Shown here: positions 28,401 through 37,440 of the stretch, one piece after another
Position numbering within the stretch: the first letter of the stretch is position 1
How the letters are laid out: each line of letters begins with the position of its first letter
Assembly (NCBI GenBank): GCA_030550395.1
Contig: JAUQPL010000013.1
Location: 1 to 57,171 of the forward strand
Length of the DNA: 57,171 nucleotides
Reading direction: 5' to 3'
Source of the DNA: Bacteroidota bacterium
GTDB lineage: Bacteria > Bacteroidota > Ignavibacteria > Kapaibacteriales > HRBIN21
Translations under genes and position numbers: made by a program
The notes under the pieces: model-generated
Database searches by the model: none
What the model was told of the DNA's origin: nothing
Seen by the model: only the letters and a program-made list of their open reading frames with translations

Positions 28401-30767
28401 ATGTGGCTCCTTGCTTTCTTTGGGTGCATAATTTCGGTATGGGCACAGTCTGGACTCGTCTACCAAGGGCAGACCTACGTTTATGCCCGCATCGCCGGAG
28501 ACTCCCGTCCACTTCTGCCTTCCCTCTGGGACGCCGGCGCTGACGACCACGCGCTCCGGCGAACTCCCTACGGCGTGGAGACAATTCTGCCTCGCTGGGG
28601 GGTAGACTCCCTCCAATCCTGGGGCTTTACCGTCGAGGTCCTCATCCCGGATATGGAACTTTTCTATGCAGAACGTCTCCGTCTGAGTTCTGAGCCACCC
28701 CGGATGCCCAGCGATCCTCGGAATTTCCGCTACGGAAGCATGAACGGCTTTTACCGGCTGGAGGAAATTTTCCGAGAATTTGCTCGCATGCAAGAATTTT
28801 TCCCCCAAGCTGTTGCCGGTCCTGATACATTGGGCTTCTCTGTTGAAGGGCGCCCCATCCTTGGATATCGCTTCTCCCTGACACATCGCCCTGATGCTGC
28901 TCCAGCGGTGCTGTATACAGCGTTGCACCATGCGCGCGAGCCCGGCAGTGTGACGGTATTAGTATACTTCCTCTGGTGGCTCCTCGAACGGGCAGCTGCC
29001 GGCGATCCTGAAGCTCTCTTCCTGCTGCAGAATCGGCTCCTCTATGTTGTCCCTGTACTCAACCCTGATGGTTACACCTTCAACGAAGAACAGCGTCCAA
29101 ACGGTGGGGGAATGTGGCGTAAAAATCGCCGTCCCAACCCTGACGGGAGCTTCGGCGTGGATCTCAACCGCAACTACGGCCCGCTTTCCTTCTGGGACGC
29201 CCCAAACGCAGGCTCCTCACAAAACCCCCGATCCGAGGTATATCGGGGACCAGCGCCTTTCTCTGAGCCAGAACTCCAAGCCATCCGGACACTCCTGCAG
29301 CGCTATCCCTTCCGGATTGCCCTCAACTACCATACGTACAGCAACCTGCTCATCTACCCTTTCGCCGCACTGGAGAGGGAATCCCCCGACTCTCTCCTCT
29401 ACCGTCTCTTCGCCGCAGAAGCAACCCGATGGAACCTGTACTCCACCGGCCGTGACATCCAGACTGTGGGTTACTCGGCGCGGGGAGTCTCCGATGATTG
29501 GATGTACGACACCAGCGACGGTGGGAAACCGAAGGTGCTGGCAATGACCCCCGAGGTCGGCACAATCCTGGATGGCTTCTGGCCCCCGATGGAGCGTCTC
29601 CTGGCGCAAGCACGGGAAACTCTCTGGTTAAATCTCCAAGCCGCTTGGAGCGCCGGAGCAAATGTCCGCCCTCTCTTCTTCACCGCTTCCTGGCACCCAA
29701 CTCCCCTACTCTGGCTCCAATGTTGCAATATTGGAACAGCCCCCTCTGAATCCACGACACTCTCCCTTCGCCTGCTCCGCCCGGGACTCCAACCAGCATC
29801 AGACTCCACTATTGCTCTCCCTCCACTTCTGCCCGCAGAGTGCCGACGATTGTCGTGGGAATATGCTCCCCTCCCTACGTGGGTCAATGGGGATAGCCTC
29901 ATCGTGGAAATCCTTGCTGTGCAGGATGGCGTCCCACGACGCGATACCATTGCTCTCCCGTGGGGACAGCCGACAGTGCTTCCTCTGTTCACCTCTGCCG
30001 AAATGGCTCATCTGTGGGAACTCAACGGTTGGGCATCCGCATACGACTCCACCCTCATGACGTGGACACTGAAAAGCCCACTTGCGGAAACCTACCCAGA
30101 CTCAGCTTCCCTCTATGCAACGCTTCGCACCCCTATCTCCATTCCCTCTAACAGCCGAGCCTTGCTGGAACTTTGGGCACGCTGGAGCATAGAAGCCAAC
30201 TATGATGTTGCCACTGTGGAAATCTCCACCGACGGGGGTACATCGTGGCAATGGCTTAAATCGGAACGAATGAAACGAGGGCTTGGTCTGAGGGGAAGTC
30301 GCCAAGAAGAAAATTCGTGGGGCTGGGATGGGCACTTCCCCTTATGGTTCCCCCAGCGGTTTGACCTGACTCCCTTCGCTGGACGGAAGGTGCTGCTCCG
30401 TTTTGGGCTGCTCAGCGACCCCGCCATCGGCTTCCACGGGGTTTCCGTCGCACAGGTGCGACTCCTCATCTTTGAAAGGGCTGCCTCCAGTGTCTCTGAA
30501 AAGCTCCCTGACACCTCACCGCGCCTCTTCCCACAACCTGCCCGACGGGGGAATGCCCTCTATGTCCAGCTGCCGGAGTCCGTAGATGGTTCTATCGCGG
30601 CATCCTTGTTCTCCTCCGTGGGAAGTCAAATCACAACGTGCACCCTTCCAGTAGCCGGGGGTATGGGAACTCTATTACTGCCAGCTCAACTCAGCCCTGG
30701 TCTATACTTCCTCCACTTCCAGTGGGGAGCTCAGAGATACTGCCTTCCTTGTCCTGTGCTTCCATAG
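28401..30767 (+). CDS. Secreted M14 zinc carboxypeptidase with T9SS tail
   Basis: The 788-residue protein has a signal peptide (residues 1-15, cleavage after VWAQ). The M14 domain is at about 105-415, with zinc ligands in HHARE (H177, E180) and H311 in ALNYHTYSN, substrate residues in DLNRNYG and the catalytic glutamate in TPEVG (about E385). Residues 420-690 hold beta-rich domains, one of them jelly-roll or MAM-like with TSWQWLKSERM. The C-terminal roughly 80 residues (LFPQPARRGNALYVQL to GLYFLHFQW) are a T9SS sorting domain. It removes C-terminal residues from extracellular peptides. It starts three bases after rsmG, an odd partner, so co-transcription may be incidental. Confidence 0.9.
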   Translation: MWLLAFFGCIISVWAQSGLVYQGQTYVYARIAGDSRPLLPSLWDAGADDHALRRTPYGVETILPRWGVDSLQSWGFTVEVLIPDMELFYAERLRLSSEPPRMPSDPRNFRYGSMNGFYRLEEIFREFARMQEFFPQAVAGPDTLGFSVEGRPILGYRFSLTHRPDAAPAVLYTALHHAREPGSVTVLVYFLWWLLERAAAGDPEALFLLQNRLLYVVPVLNPDGYTFNEEQRPNGGGMWRKNRRPNPDGSFGVDLNRNYGPLSFWDAPNAGSSQNPRSEVYRGPAPFSEPELQAIRTLLQRYPFRIALNYHTYSNLLIYPFAALERESPDSLLYRLFAAEATRWNLYSTGRDIQTVGYSARGVSDDWMYDTSDGGKPKVLAMTPEVGTILDGFWPPMERLLAQARETLWLNLQAAWSAGANVRPLFFTASWHPTPLLWLQCCNIGTAPSESTTLSLRLLRPGLQPASDSTIALPPLLPAECRRLSWEYAPLPTWVNGDSLIVEILAVQDGVPRRDTIALPWGQPTVLPLFTSAEMAHLWELNGWASAYDSTLMTWTLKSPLAETYPDSASLYATLRTPISIPSNSRALLELWARWSIEANYDVATVEISTDGGTSWQWLKSERMKRGLGLRGSRQEENSWGWDGHFPLWFPQRFDLTPFAGRKVLLRFGLLSDPAIGFHGVSVAQVRLLIFERAASSVSEKLPDTSPRLFPQPARRGNALYVQLPESVDGSIAASLFSSVGSQITTCTLPVAGGMGTLLLPAQLSPGLYFLHFQWGAQRYCLPCPVLP

Positions 30768-30780
30768 GCCTTGCCGTGCC

Positions 30781-31515
30781 AGCAATACGGACAATCCGGA
30801 CCATCCCGCTGATTTCTTTCTCCGAATCCAGCACTGTACCCGAGCGCCAATAACGTTGCATCGCCGGAAGCCCAGAACCGGAGCTGGAAACAGCGAACCT
30901 GTCTCCCCTGAACCCTTACTAACCGTGAACGCCACTGCCCAACCGATCGGAGAGAAAGGGAATCAAACACATCGTCGGCACCGAAGAGAGTATGTGCCTT
31001 TCGGCGCAGGTTCTGTTCCAAATTTCGCCAGAACTCTGGGCTCTCTGGAGAAAGAAAGCGCCGATGGCGCTTCCCATTCCGCAATTCAACGGTAGAAACC
31101 ACAATCGGGGATATTGTTCGCAGAAGTACCAGATGCGAGAACGCAGGCCCCTCTTCCACCGCAATAGTCTCCACGGTAAGTAATGCCGCCCCCAGCCAAC
31201 GTCATGGTTCCCGAAGGAAAAGCCGTCACAACAGCTTCCGTTGGCGCCTTGGGAGGGGAAGGCAATCTACCGGCGAATTGGAGGCTCGAACAATGACCCG
31301 CCCACCACAGGCTGTGAACGCTTCGGAAAGAGCCATGATGCCGTCAATAGCCGATACTGATGCCCCTTGTAGGAAAACCCTTCGCCGTGGAGAAGCTCCG
31401 ACAAGCTGGAGCGAACTTGCAAAATCGCTTCCATGAGCATCCCATAAAGCTGGTCTGGGTAGTTCCAGGCTACTACTACAGCAGTCGGAGCCGTGAACTC
31501 CACACGCAGCCACAT
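30781..31515 (-). pseudogene. cas6: cas6 CRISPR RNA endonuclease, multiply frameshifted
   Basis: Minus-strand frames add up to a Cas6-like protein. The start is LRVEFTAPTAVVVAWNYPDQ, then LYGMLMEAIL, LLHGEGFSYKGHQYRLLTAS, which is the first ferredoxin-like domain. A stop follows at about 31268. A second frame gives APTEAVVTAFPSGTMTLAG, and a third gives TVETIAVEEGPAF, LRTISPIVVST, RHRRFLSPESPEF, NLRRKAHTLFG and the glycine-rich end GYSAGFGERN. The frame shifts again there, where SGMVRIV would complete the usual GxGxxNSxGMG-type tail. At least three lesions are present (near 31268, at the G run near 31190, and near 30810). No CRISPR array or other cas gene is nearby. It lies 27 bases downstream of ridA. 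Confidence 0.75.
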
Positions 31516-31542
31516 ACCATCTCCCGGAGCAAAGAGAGCACT

Positions 31543-31935
31543 CTATGCCTCTCCTGACGGGAGCACAGCTATTGCCTCTATTTCAACCAAAGCGTCCCGA
31601 GGGAGCCCGGAAACCTCTACCGTTGTCCGTGCCGGAGGCTGTGCGCCGAAAAATTCTGCGTAGACCTCATTCATTGCTGCGAAATCCTGCAGCGAGCGGA
31701 GAAAGACCGTGGTCTTGACAACATGCTGCAGATCTGCCCCAACACTGTTAAGAATCGCCCGCAGGTTCTCTAGTGCTTGACGTGTTTGCGTACGGACATC
31801 CGCGCCTGCAAGCACCCCTTCTGGGGTCAACCCAATTTGCCCAGAGATAAAGAGCAATTTCCCCGAAACGAGCACTCCTTGCACGTATGGACCGATAGGC
31901 ACCGGAGCATAGGGGGTGGAGATAACCTCACGCAT
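31543..31935 (-). CDS. ridA: RidA-family reactive intermediate deaminase
   Basis: The 130-residue trimeric enzyme hydrolyses enamine/imine intermediates released by PLP enzymes. The sequence shows ISTPYAPVPIGPYVQGV, LLFISGQIGLTPEG, VKTTVFLRSLQDF, the conserved arginine in PPARTTVEVSGLP and EIEAIAVLP. It overlaps the ROK gene start-to-stop by 8 bases. The operon also holds gcvPA, a PLP-enzyme subunit, which fits a metabolite-repair role. Confidence 0.95.
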   Translation of the reverse strand: MREVISTPYAPVPIGPYVQGVLVSGKLLFISGQIGLTPEGVLAGADVRTQTRQALENLRAILNSVGADLQHVVKTTVFLRSLQDFAAMNEVYAEFFGAQPPARTTVEVSGLPRDALVEIEAIAVLPSGEA

Positions 31936-32893
31936 TGATGTTTCCTCCCTGTAGACCTTTCTCCTCAGCTAACAGAGCAGCACCGATCACGCCAGACCAG
32001 GTTCCGAAGCGAGCAACCCGAAGTTGAATCCGTTCCGCAAGAGGCGGCAGGGCACGCTGCTGCACTGTTGCCTGCACAGTGGAAAAAAAGCCAGGGAAGG
32101 CTTCTACAATTCCACCACCGACAACGGCCACTTCTACATCCAGGAGGGCAATTGCGGAAACGATACCTAATCCCAACACCCATGCTGCCCAAGTGACGCA
32201 CTCTCGGGCAGCTTCGTCCCCAGCAGCATAAGCTTGCGCCAGGGACTCCATAGTGACCGGCCGTGAAGCCAACTCCGAAGCAGGGTAGCGCCGGACAACA
32301 GACTGCGCGCACCGCAGAAGCGCGGCCTGCCCAACATATTCCTCTAACACGCCGATTCGGAAGGCGGGAATGCCCGTCTGCCCTGTTGCTGTAATGTCAA
32401 CGATCATATGCCCGATTTCCCCCGCCCCGCCATAGACCCCCCGCCAAAGCTGTCCATTCAAAATCAATGCCCCTCCAACCCCTGTTCCTACCGTCACGTA
32501 CAGGCAACTGAGAACATCCTGCGCCGCTCCCAGGCGATACTCTGCCCACGCAGCCACATTGGCATCATTGTCCACAATGACCGGATATGAGAAGCGCTCC
32601 TGCAACCACGCTTGAAGGGGAAGTTGCTGCAAAGAAGGTAGATTGGGCGAATGCACCAATACGCCCTCCGACGTAACAAAACCAGCAATGCCCACCCCTA
32701 TCCCCGTCACAGCAGCTCCTTGGACAGACTCATGAATTGCCCGCTGAAGCCACTCCAAGAACTCCCCTGCTGTCGCTGTGTGAGGCGTTGCTACAATCTG
32801 CCGCCAGAGTAGCTCTGGCTCTCCCCCCGCTCGTACCAGCCCGAACTTCGTTCGTGTGGCTCCAATGTCAATGCCCAAGGTCATGGATGTCAC
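31928..32893 (-). CDS. ROK-family sugar kinase
   Basis: The 321-residue protein has the ROK fold with the phosphate-1 loop LGIDIGATRTKFGLV, DNDANVAAWAEY near the catalytic aspartate, TVGTGVGGALI and GEIGHMIVD. It probably phosphorylates glucose or a related hexose. The zinc-binding CXCGXXGC motif of many ROK proteins is absent: after GEIGHMIVD comes ITATGQTGIPA. This places it with the zinc-less glucokinase-like members or makes activity less certain. The gene overlaps the FtsB-like gene by 26 bases. Confidence 0.85.
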   Translation of the reverse strand: MTSMTLGIDIGATRTKFGLVRAGGEPELLWRQIVATPHTATAGEFLEWLQRAIHESVQGAAVTGIGVGIAGFVTSEGVLVHSPNLPSLQQLPLQAWLQERFSYPVIVDNDANVAAWAEYRLGAAQDVLSCLYVTVGTGVGGALILNGQLWRGVYGGAGEIGHMIVDITATGQTGIPAFRIGVLEEYVGQAALLRCAQSVVRRYPASELASRPVTMESLAQAYAAGDEAARECVTWAAWVLGLGIVSAIALLDVEVAVVGGGIVEAFPGFFSTVQATVQQRALPPLAERIQLRVARFGTWSGVIGAALLAEEKGLQGGNINA

Positions 32894-33203
32894 TCGGGAT
32901 CACATAGACCGTCTCACCCGGGCGCGCCATCCCATATTGCTCTCGGGCAAGACGCTCGACCTCCCGTTGGTCATGGAGCAACTGGTCGATCCGGTGCTGC
33001 AGGGAATCTGCCTGTTGGACCAAGTGCTCATACCGCTGCCGGAGCTCCCTGTACTGCTGCTCCACACGCCAACGGGTCAAAAGCCCATACCGGGATAGAA
33101 GAGCAAAGGAAAACACACCAGCTCCAACCGCAATAATTGTCCATACCCACGAGCGACGAAGTGCCCGCCGCTGAGCATAAGCTGACCCCGAAGTTCGGCT
33201 CAT
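32868..33203 (-). CDS. FtsB/DivIC-type septum protein
   Basis: The 111-residue bitopic protein has a short basic N terminus, one membrane helix (WTIIAVGAGVFSFALL), a coiled coil (VEQQYRELRQRYEHLVQQAD to HDQREVERLAREQYGMARPG) and the family's closing ARPGETVYVI. It is predicted to form the FtsL/FtsB/FtsQ-type divisome bridge. It overlaps gcvPA by 4 bases and the ROK kinase by 26. Confidence 0.85.
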   Translation of the reverse strand: MSRTSGSAYAQRRALRRSWVWTIIAVGAGVFSFALLSRYGLLTRWRVEQQYRELRQRYEHLVQQADSLQHRIDQLLHDQREVERLAREQYGMARPGETVYVIPSDIHDLGH

Positions 33204-34564
33204 CCCACCTGCGAATGCGAAAACTCTGTTAAGAAGGCAACGAAGGCATCTATGTGCTCTCGGGAATGCTTCTCCGTTACGGCGATCAGCAAACCTGGCA
33301 ATTCCGCTCCCAATTGATGGGTAGGAACCCCTGCCAAGAACCCACGCCGGATTCCTGCCGCAACAATCTTTTCAGCGGGGACAGGAGTCCGCACAAGGAA
33401 CTCTCGGAAAAAGGGCTTCCGGATTGCCAGCTCAAATCCAGGCAGGGCAGCAATGCGCTCTGCTAAGTAATGAGCACGATGGAAGCACTGCAGTGCCAAT
33501 TCCCGCAGCCCCTCTTTGCCCAGCCATGCCATGTAAACGGTTGCCGCCAACATCATCAGACCCTGGTTCGTGCAGATGTTTGAGGTCGCCCGTTCCCGTT
33601 TAATCTGCTGCTCCCGTGTCTGCAGCGTGAGCACAAAGCCGCGTCTGCCTTCCGCATCCTCCGTAACAGCCGAAAGGCGTCCCGGGAGGAAGCGGATGTA
33701 CTGCTTACGGGTGGCGAAAAACCCTACATACGGTCCACCGAAACTCAGAGGAATTCCCAACGACTGTCCTTCGCCGACAACAAGATCTGCACCGTAGGAC
33801 CCCGGAGCTTCCAGGATACCCAAGCTGATAGGGTCCGCCACAACAACGAACAAAGCTCCGTGCCGATGGGCATATTCGCCAACCTCAGTAGCCGCCTCCT
33901 CCAGCGTCCCATAAAAGTTCGGCTGTTGGAGGACAACAGCTGCCACGTCCTCCCCGATTTCTTCTGCCAGCCTGTCTATGTCCGCCGTACCGTCAGCAGC
34001 AGCAAGCTCCTGGAACTGCAGTCCTCGTCCCGCTCCAATTGTCCGCGCCACTTGCCGATAGCGAGGATGGAGTGTTCCCGCCACAAGAATCCGACGCCGC
34101 TGGGTAACTGCATGCGCGAATAGACATGCCTCTGCTACCGCGCTGGCACCATCGTAGAGGGAGGCATTGGCAACCTCCATCCCAGTAAGCCGGCAAATCA
34201 TCGTCTGGAACTCATAAATGCTCTGCAGTGTCCCTTGAGCTACCTCCGCCTGATATGGCGTATACGCCGTCTGAAACTCCGAGCGGTTGATAATCCACTC
34301 TACCACCGCCGGCACGTAGTGGTCATATGCTCCAGCTCCCATAAAGCACAGATGCGTGTGCGCCCCGGAAGTTTGCGCTGCTAAGCAACGGAGATACTCA
34401 TAGAGTTCGCCTTCCGACAATGCCGGGGGCAGATCCAGGGGCTGTCGCAACCGCAAAGGTTCTGGAATTGCCCTCAGAAGCTCTTCTTCTTCCTGAACCC
34501 CAATGCTGACGAGCATCTGCTGCCGCTCCTCTTCGGTCAGGGGAAGGAAGGGATGCGAGCGCAT
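33200..34564 (-). CDS. gcvPA: Glycine dehydrogenase (decarboxylating) subunit 1
   Basis: The 454-residue protein is the N-terminal half of split glycine decarboxylase P protein. It shows FMGAGAYDHYVPAVV, TAYTPYQAEVAQGTLQ, ANASLYDGASAVAEA, VLQQPNFYG and GEGQSLGIPLSFGGPYVG. The PLP lysine lies in subunit 2 (gcvPB), which is not in this window, nor are gcvH and gcvT. It catalyses glycine decarboxylation in the cleavage system. It heads the leftward gcvPA/ftsB-like/ROK/ridA unit, in which successive genes overlap. Confidence 0.96.
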   Translation of the reverse strand: MRSHPFLPLTEEERQQMLVSIGVQEEEELLRAIPEPLRLRQPLDLPPALSEGELYEYLRCLAAQTSGAHTHLCFMGAGAYDHYVPAVVEWIINRSEFQTAYTPYQAEVAQGTLQSIYEFQTMICRLTGMEVANASLYDGASAVAEACLFAHAVTQRRRILVAGTLHPRYRQVARTIGAGRGLQFQELAAADGTADIDRLAEEIGEDVAAVVLQQPNFYGTLEEAATEVGEYAHRHGALFVVVADPISLGILEAPGSYGADLVVGEGQSLGIPLSFGGPYVGFFATRKQYIRFLPGRLSAVTEDAEGRRGFVLTLQTREQQIKRERATSNICTNQGLMMLAATVYMAWLGKEGLRELALQCFHRAHYLAERIAALPGFELAIRKPFFREFLVRTPVPAEKIVAAGIRRGFLAGVPTHQLGAELPGLLIAVTEKHSREHIDAFVAFLTEFSHSQVG

Positions 34565-34876
34565 CGGAAGGAAGTCCTACCTTGGAAGACCTTTGTACGT
34601 CCTGCAAAATTACGCCCCTTCGGGAACCCACTTACGAGTTCTGTTTACAATGAGGGCAGCAGAACCGCTGCTTAGCTACTCCATCCGGAGATTCCGTGCC
34701 AACGGTGCTGTAGATCACGCTCCCGGTAGTAAAAGCCGACGCTTTCTGTCCCCCTCTTGAAACTCCAGTCTCTGCAGCGTGATTCTGTCCCTTCCCAGGA
34801 AGGCTTCCCCAAGCGCTTAGCGTCTTTACGGGTTTTTCGTAAGTTCGCGTACCTACGCACACTTACGCCTGCCGCT
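34565..34876. promoter_or_regulatory. Divergent promoter region gcvPA / transketolase
   Basis: The minus strand reads TAATTTTG at 34612-34605, a TAnnTTTG match about 40 bases before the gcvPA ATG. For the rightward transketolase no clear -7 box is seen. Repeats related to TTACG occur near 34840-34870. No riboswitch or gene was recognised; a glycine riboswitch in particular is not evident. Confidence 0.45.
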
Positions 34877-35800
34877 ATGAAAGCAGAAAACCTGCGCATT
34901 GTCTTCAGCCCCACCGTCTACGAGAACCGGCGTCGCCATCCGGAGGAGTTTGTAGAGATTGCCCGGGAAATCCGACGGGATATCATCAAAATGTTGGTGC
35001 TGGCAGGCTCCGGGCATAGCGGGGGTCCTCTGGGAACTGCCGATATCCACGCTGTCCTTTTCTTTGGAGGGTACCTGCGTTATCGCCCTAAGGACCCGTG
35101 GTGGTCCGGGCGTGACCGGTACGTTCTCAGTGCCGGACACCTCTGCCCGGTACTCTACTCCACACTGGCGCGAGCGGGCTTCTTTCCGATTGAAGAGCTG
35201 CGGACTCTCCGCAAATACGGAAGCCGACTCCAAGGACATCCCGGCCGGGACATGGGGCTCCCCGGTATAGAGACTTCCACCGCCTCCTTAGGACAGGGGA
35301 TTTCCATCGCTGTGGGAATGGCTCTGAGCGATAAGTGGCTGGATAAAAACGACCGCCGGGTCTTTGCCCTCACAGGAGACGGCGAACTCCAAGAAGGCTC
35401 CGTCTGGGAAGCCGCTATGGCTGCCGCCCACTACAGACTAGACAACCTCTGCTGGATCGTGGACAACAACGACTGCCAAATTGATGGGCGAGTCCACGAC
35501 GTCATGAGCATTTATCCGCTGGATAAGAAATTTGAAGCCTTCGGCTTCACAGTGCTCCACTGCGATGGGCATAACTACGCCGAGCTTATGGCTTGCTTTG
35601 ACCAATTTCTGGAGAACCATCGTCGTGGGATTGGCAAACCGACCGCCATCATTGCCCACACCAAGATGGGGCGAGGAGTTTCCTTCATGGAGGATGACTA
35701 CCGCTGGCATGGCAAACCCCCGACGCCGGAACAAGCCCTGCGGGCACTCCAGGAGTTGGAAGACCCCTACATCGCCGTTGTAGAGACAACGGAAACTTGA
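34877..35800 (+). CDS. Transketolase, N-terminal (TPP-binding) subunit
   Basis: The roughly 307-residue protein holds the thiamine pyrophosphate domain: MLVLAGSGHSGGPLGTADI at the start, GHPGRDMGLPGIETSTASLG, and the TPP motif running from GDGELQEGSVWEAA to VDNNDCQIDG. The complete catalytic unit needs the C-terminal subunit encoded at 36421. Split transketolases are common in some bacteria and archaea, where the halves are adjacent; here a lipoprotein gene intervenes. It transfers two-carbon units in the pentose phosphate pathway. ATG 34877 starts the conserved part. A 40-codon upstream extension is open but unlikely. Confidence 0.92.
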   Translation: MKAENLRIVFSPTVYENRRRHPEEFVEIAREIRRDIIKMLVLAGSGHSGGPLGTADIHAVLFFGGYLRYRPKDPWWSGRDRYVLSAGHLCPVLYSTLARAGFFPIEELRTLRKYGSRLQGHPGRDMGLPGIETSTASLGQGISIAVGMALSDKWLDKNDRRVFALTGDGELQEGSVWEAAMAAAHYRLDNLCWIVDNNDCQIDGRVHDVMSIYPLDKKFEAFGFTVLHCDGHNYAELMACFDQFLENHRRGIGKPTAIIAHTKMGRGVSFMEDDYRWHGKPPTPEQALRALQELEDPYIAVVETTET

Positions 35801-35808
35801 AGCTTACA

Positions 35809-36414
35809 ATGCGATGGATAGGGTTCGCCGTTACCGCCGTGCTACTGTGCCACTGTTCCCGCCCAACAACAGAACCGCCCTCCCAAGCTCCTCCTAGTAC
35901 GCACCGTTCCCCTTCCCCAAGCTCTCCTGACCCTTCGCCAAAGCAGGCATCTCTTTCCCCAGAGGAGCTCATCTCTCTGCTTCCTGATCCCATGACCTTC
36001 CCCGAGCTGCGGGAAGCTCTCCCGCCGTCAATGGGACGACAAGTTTTCCCCGATGGAAGCCTCATCCTCCGGGCTTCCCGAGAGCTCCGCTTCCGGAACG
36101 GTGGCTACCTCTGGGTTAGCGTGAGCGACTATACCAATGCCTCCGCTCGATTGCAAGCGGAGCAACAGTTGATCCAATCACCAGGGAAAGACTACGAAAG
36201 CCAGCAACTAGAGTTCATCCACTTGCCCGACGGTCTGGGGTACGTCCTCTGGGACCCCATCAGCCGCAACGGACGCTTCCGTGCAATTGTTGCCAATCGC
36301 TTCCTCCTTCAGGCAGAAGGTGGCGATATGCCGACCCGCATCCCCTGGGTTCGTATCGCCGAATTCTTCCCTCTGGACCGCTACCGCCGGGAATCCGTTG
36401 TCCAACCAAACTGA
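35809..36414 (+). CDS. Putative lipoprotein between transketolase halves
   Basis: The roughly 201-residue product from ATG 35809 begins RWIGFAVTAVLLCHC, a short signal with two cysteines at the expected lipidation site although the lipobox is not canonical. A Pro/Ser-rich linker (residues 25-50) follows, then a compact domain (SMGRQVFPDGSLILRASREL, GYLWVSVSDYTNASARL, DGLGYVLWDPIS) that I do not recognise. It starts eight bases after the first transketolase gene and ends six before the second, so it is in the operon. Its composition matches its neighbours. Confidence 0.65.
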   Translation: MRWIGFAVTAVLLCHCSRPTTEPPSQAPPSTHRSPSPSSPDPSPKQASLSPEELISLLPDPMTFPELREALPPSMGRQVFPDGSLILRASRELRFRNGGYLWVSVSDYTNASARLQAEQQLIQSPGKDYESQQLEFIHLPDGLGYVLWDPISRNGRFRAIVANRFLLQAEGGDMPTRIPWVRIAEFFPLDRYRRESVVQPN

Positions 36415-36420
36415 GCAGCT

Positions 36421-37425
36421 ATGCCAGAGTTTCAGCTCTTGGGACACAGACCAACCCGCCAAGGTTTCGGAGAGGGGCTTGTCGTCCTGGGCGAACGCTA
36501 TGACAATGTCGTCGTGCTCGGTGGCGATATTACCGAGTCCGTGATGACCTCCTTCTTCCGGGACCGATTCCCTGACCGCTTTTTCTCCATTGGAGTTGCC
36601 GAGCAGAATGCAACAACCATTGCTGTAGGATTGGCTCTCTCCGGCAAGATTCCCTTCTTTGCCAGCTACGGAACTTTCTGCGCCTTCCGTAACGCTGACC
36701 AGTTGCGGATTTCGGTCTGCTACAACAACGTCAACGTTAAGATCGGGGGTGGTCATGCCGGCATCAGCGTCGGTCCTGATGGAGCAACCCACCAAGCGTT
36801 GGAAGATATTGCTATCATCCGTTCGTTGCCCAACATGACGCTGGTTGTACCCTGTGACTATATGGAGACCAAGAAAGCCACCATCGCCATCGGCGAGATC
36901 TGGGGACCGGCGTACGTCCGCTTCGGGCGCGCAAACGTACCTTGGTTCACCACGGAAGAGACTCCCTTCCGATTAGGACGGGCAGAGGTATTTCGAGATG
37001 GCTCTGACGTAGCCATTATTGCCTGCGGGGCGATGGTATGGCAAGCCTTGTTGGCAGCCGATATGCTCGCCAAGCGCGGAATCCGGGCTCGCGTCATCAA
37101 CAACCACACGATTAAGCCTATGGACATAGAAACCATCGTGACGGCTGCCCGAGAGTGCGGTGCTGTGGTCACGGCAGAGGAACACCAAATCCACGGCGGC
37201 ATGGGGAGCGCCGTGGCAGAGGTTCTAGCAAAGAACTGCCCCGTGCCTATTGAGCTCGTTGGAGTCCGTGACACGTTCGGTGGCAGTGGCGACCCTGAAG
37301 AGCTGATGGAGAAGTTTGGGCTGACGTGGAAAGAGATCTACACCGCGGCTCTCATTGCCATGGAACGACGCGACAAGGGCAGCGCAGGAGTTCGCCGGGT
37401 CACTGACCCCTATCGGACACACTAG
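36421..37425 (+). CDS. Transketolase, C-terminal (pyrimidine-binding) subunit
   Basis: The 334-residue protein holds the pyrimidine-binding and C-terminal domains: GDITESVMTSFF, then FFSIGVAEQNATTIAVGLAL with the catalytic glutamate in the AEQN context, FASYGTFCAFRNADQLRIS, GGGHAGISVGPDGATHQALED, and the C domain VTAEEHQIHGGMGSAVAE. It pairs with the N-terminal subunit at 34877. The short form of the 1-deoxyxylulose or pyruvate dehydrogenase families is less likely given the transketolase-type motifs. Confidence 0.92.
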   Translation: MPEFQLLGHRPTRQGFGEGLVVLGERYDNVVVLGGDITESVMTSFFRDRFPDRFFSIGVAEQNATTIAVGLALSGKIPFFASYGTFCAFRNADQLRISVCYNNVNVKIGGGHAGISVGPDGATHQALEDIAIIRSLPNMTLVVPCDYMETKKATIAIGEIWGPAYVRFGRANVPWFTTEETPFRLGRAEVFRDGSDVAIIACGAMVWQALLAADMLAKRGIRARVINNHTIKPMDIETIVTAARECGAVVTAEEHQIHGGMGSAVAEVLAKNCPVPIELVGVRDTFGGSGDPEELMEKFGLTWKEIYTAALIAMERRDKGSAGVRRVTDPYRTH

Positions 37426-37440
37426 GTGAGAGCTGTATGT

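Noticed and set aside
30768-31542. CRISPR array beside the cas6 remnant
   Set aside because: No regularly spaced direct repeats were found in this gap or elsewhere in the window.
33200-34876. Glycine riboswitch upstream of gcvPA
   Set aside because: No tandem aptamer pattern is visible, and the start lies only about 40 bases behind a promoter-like box.
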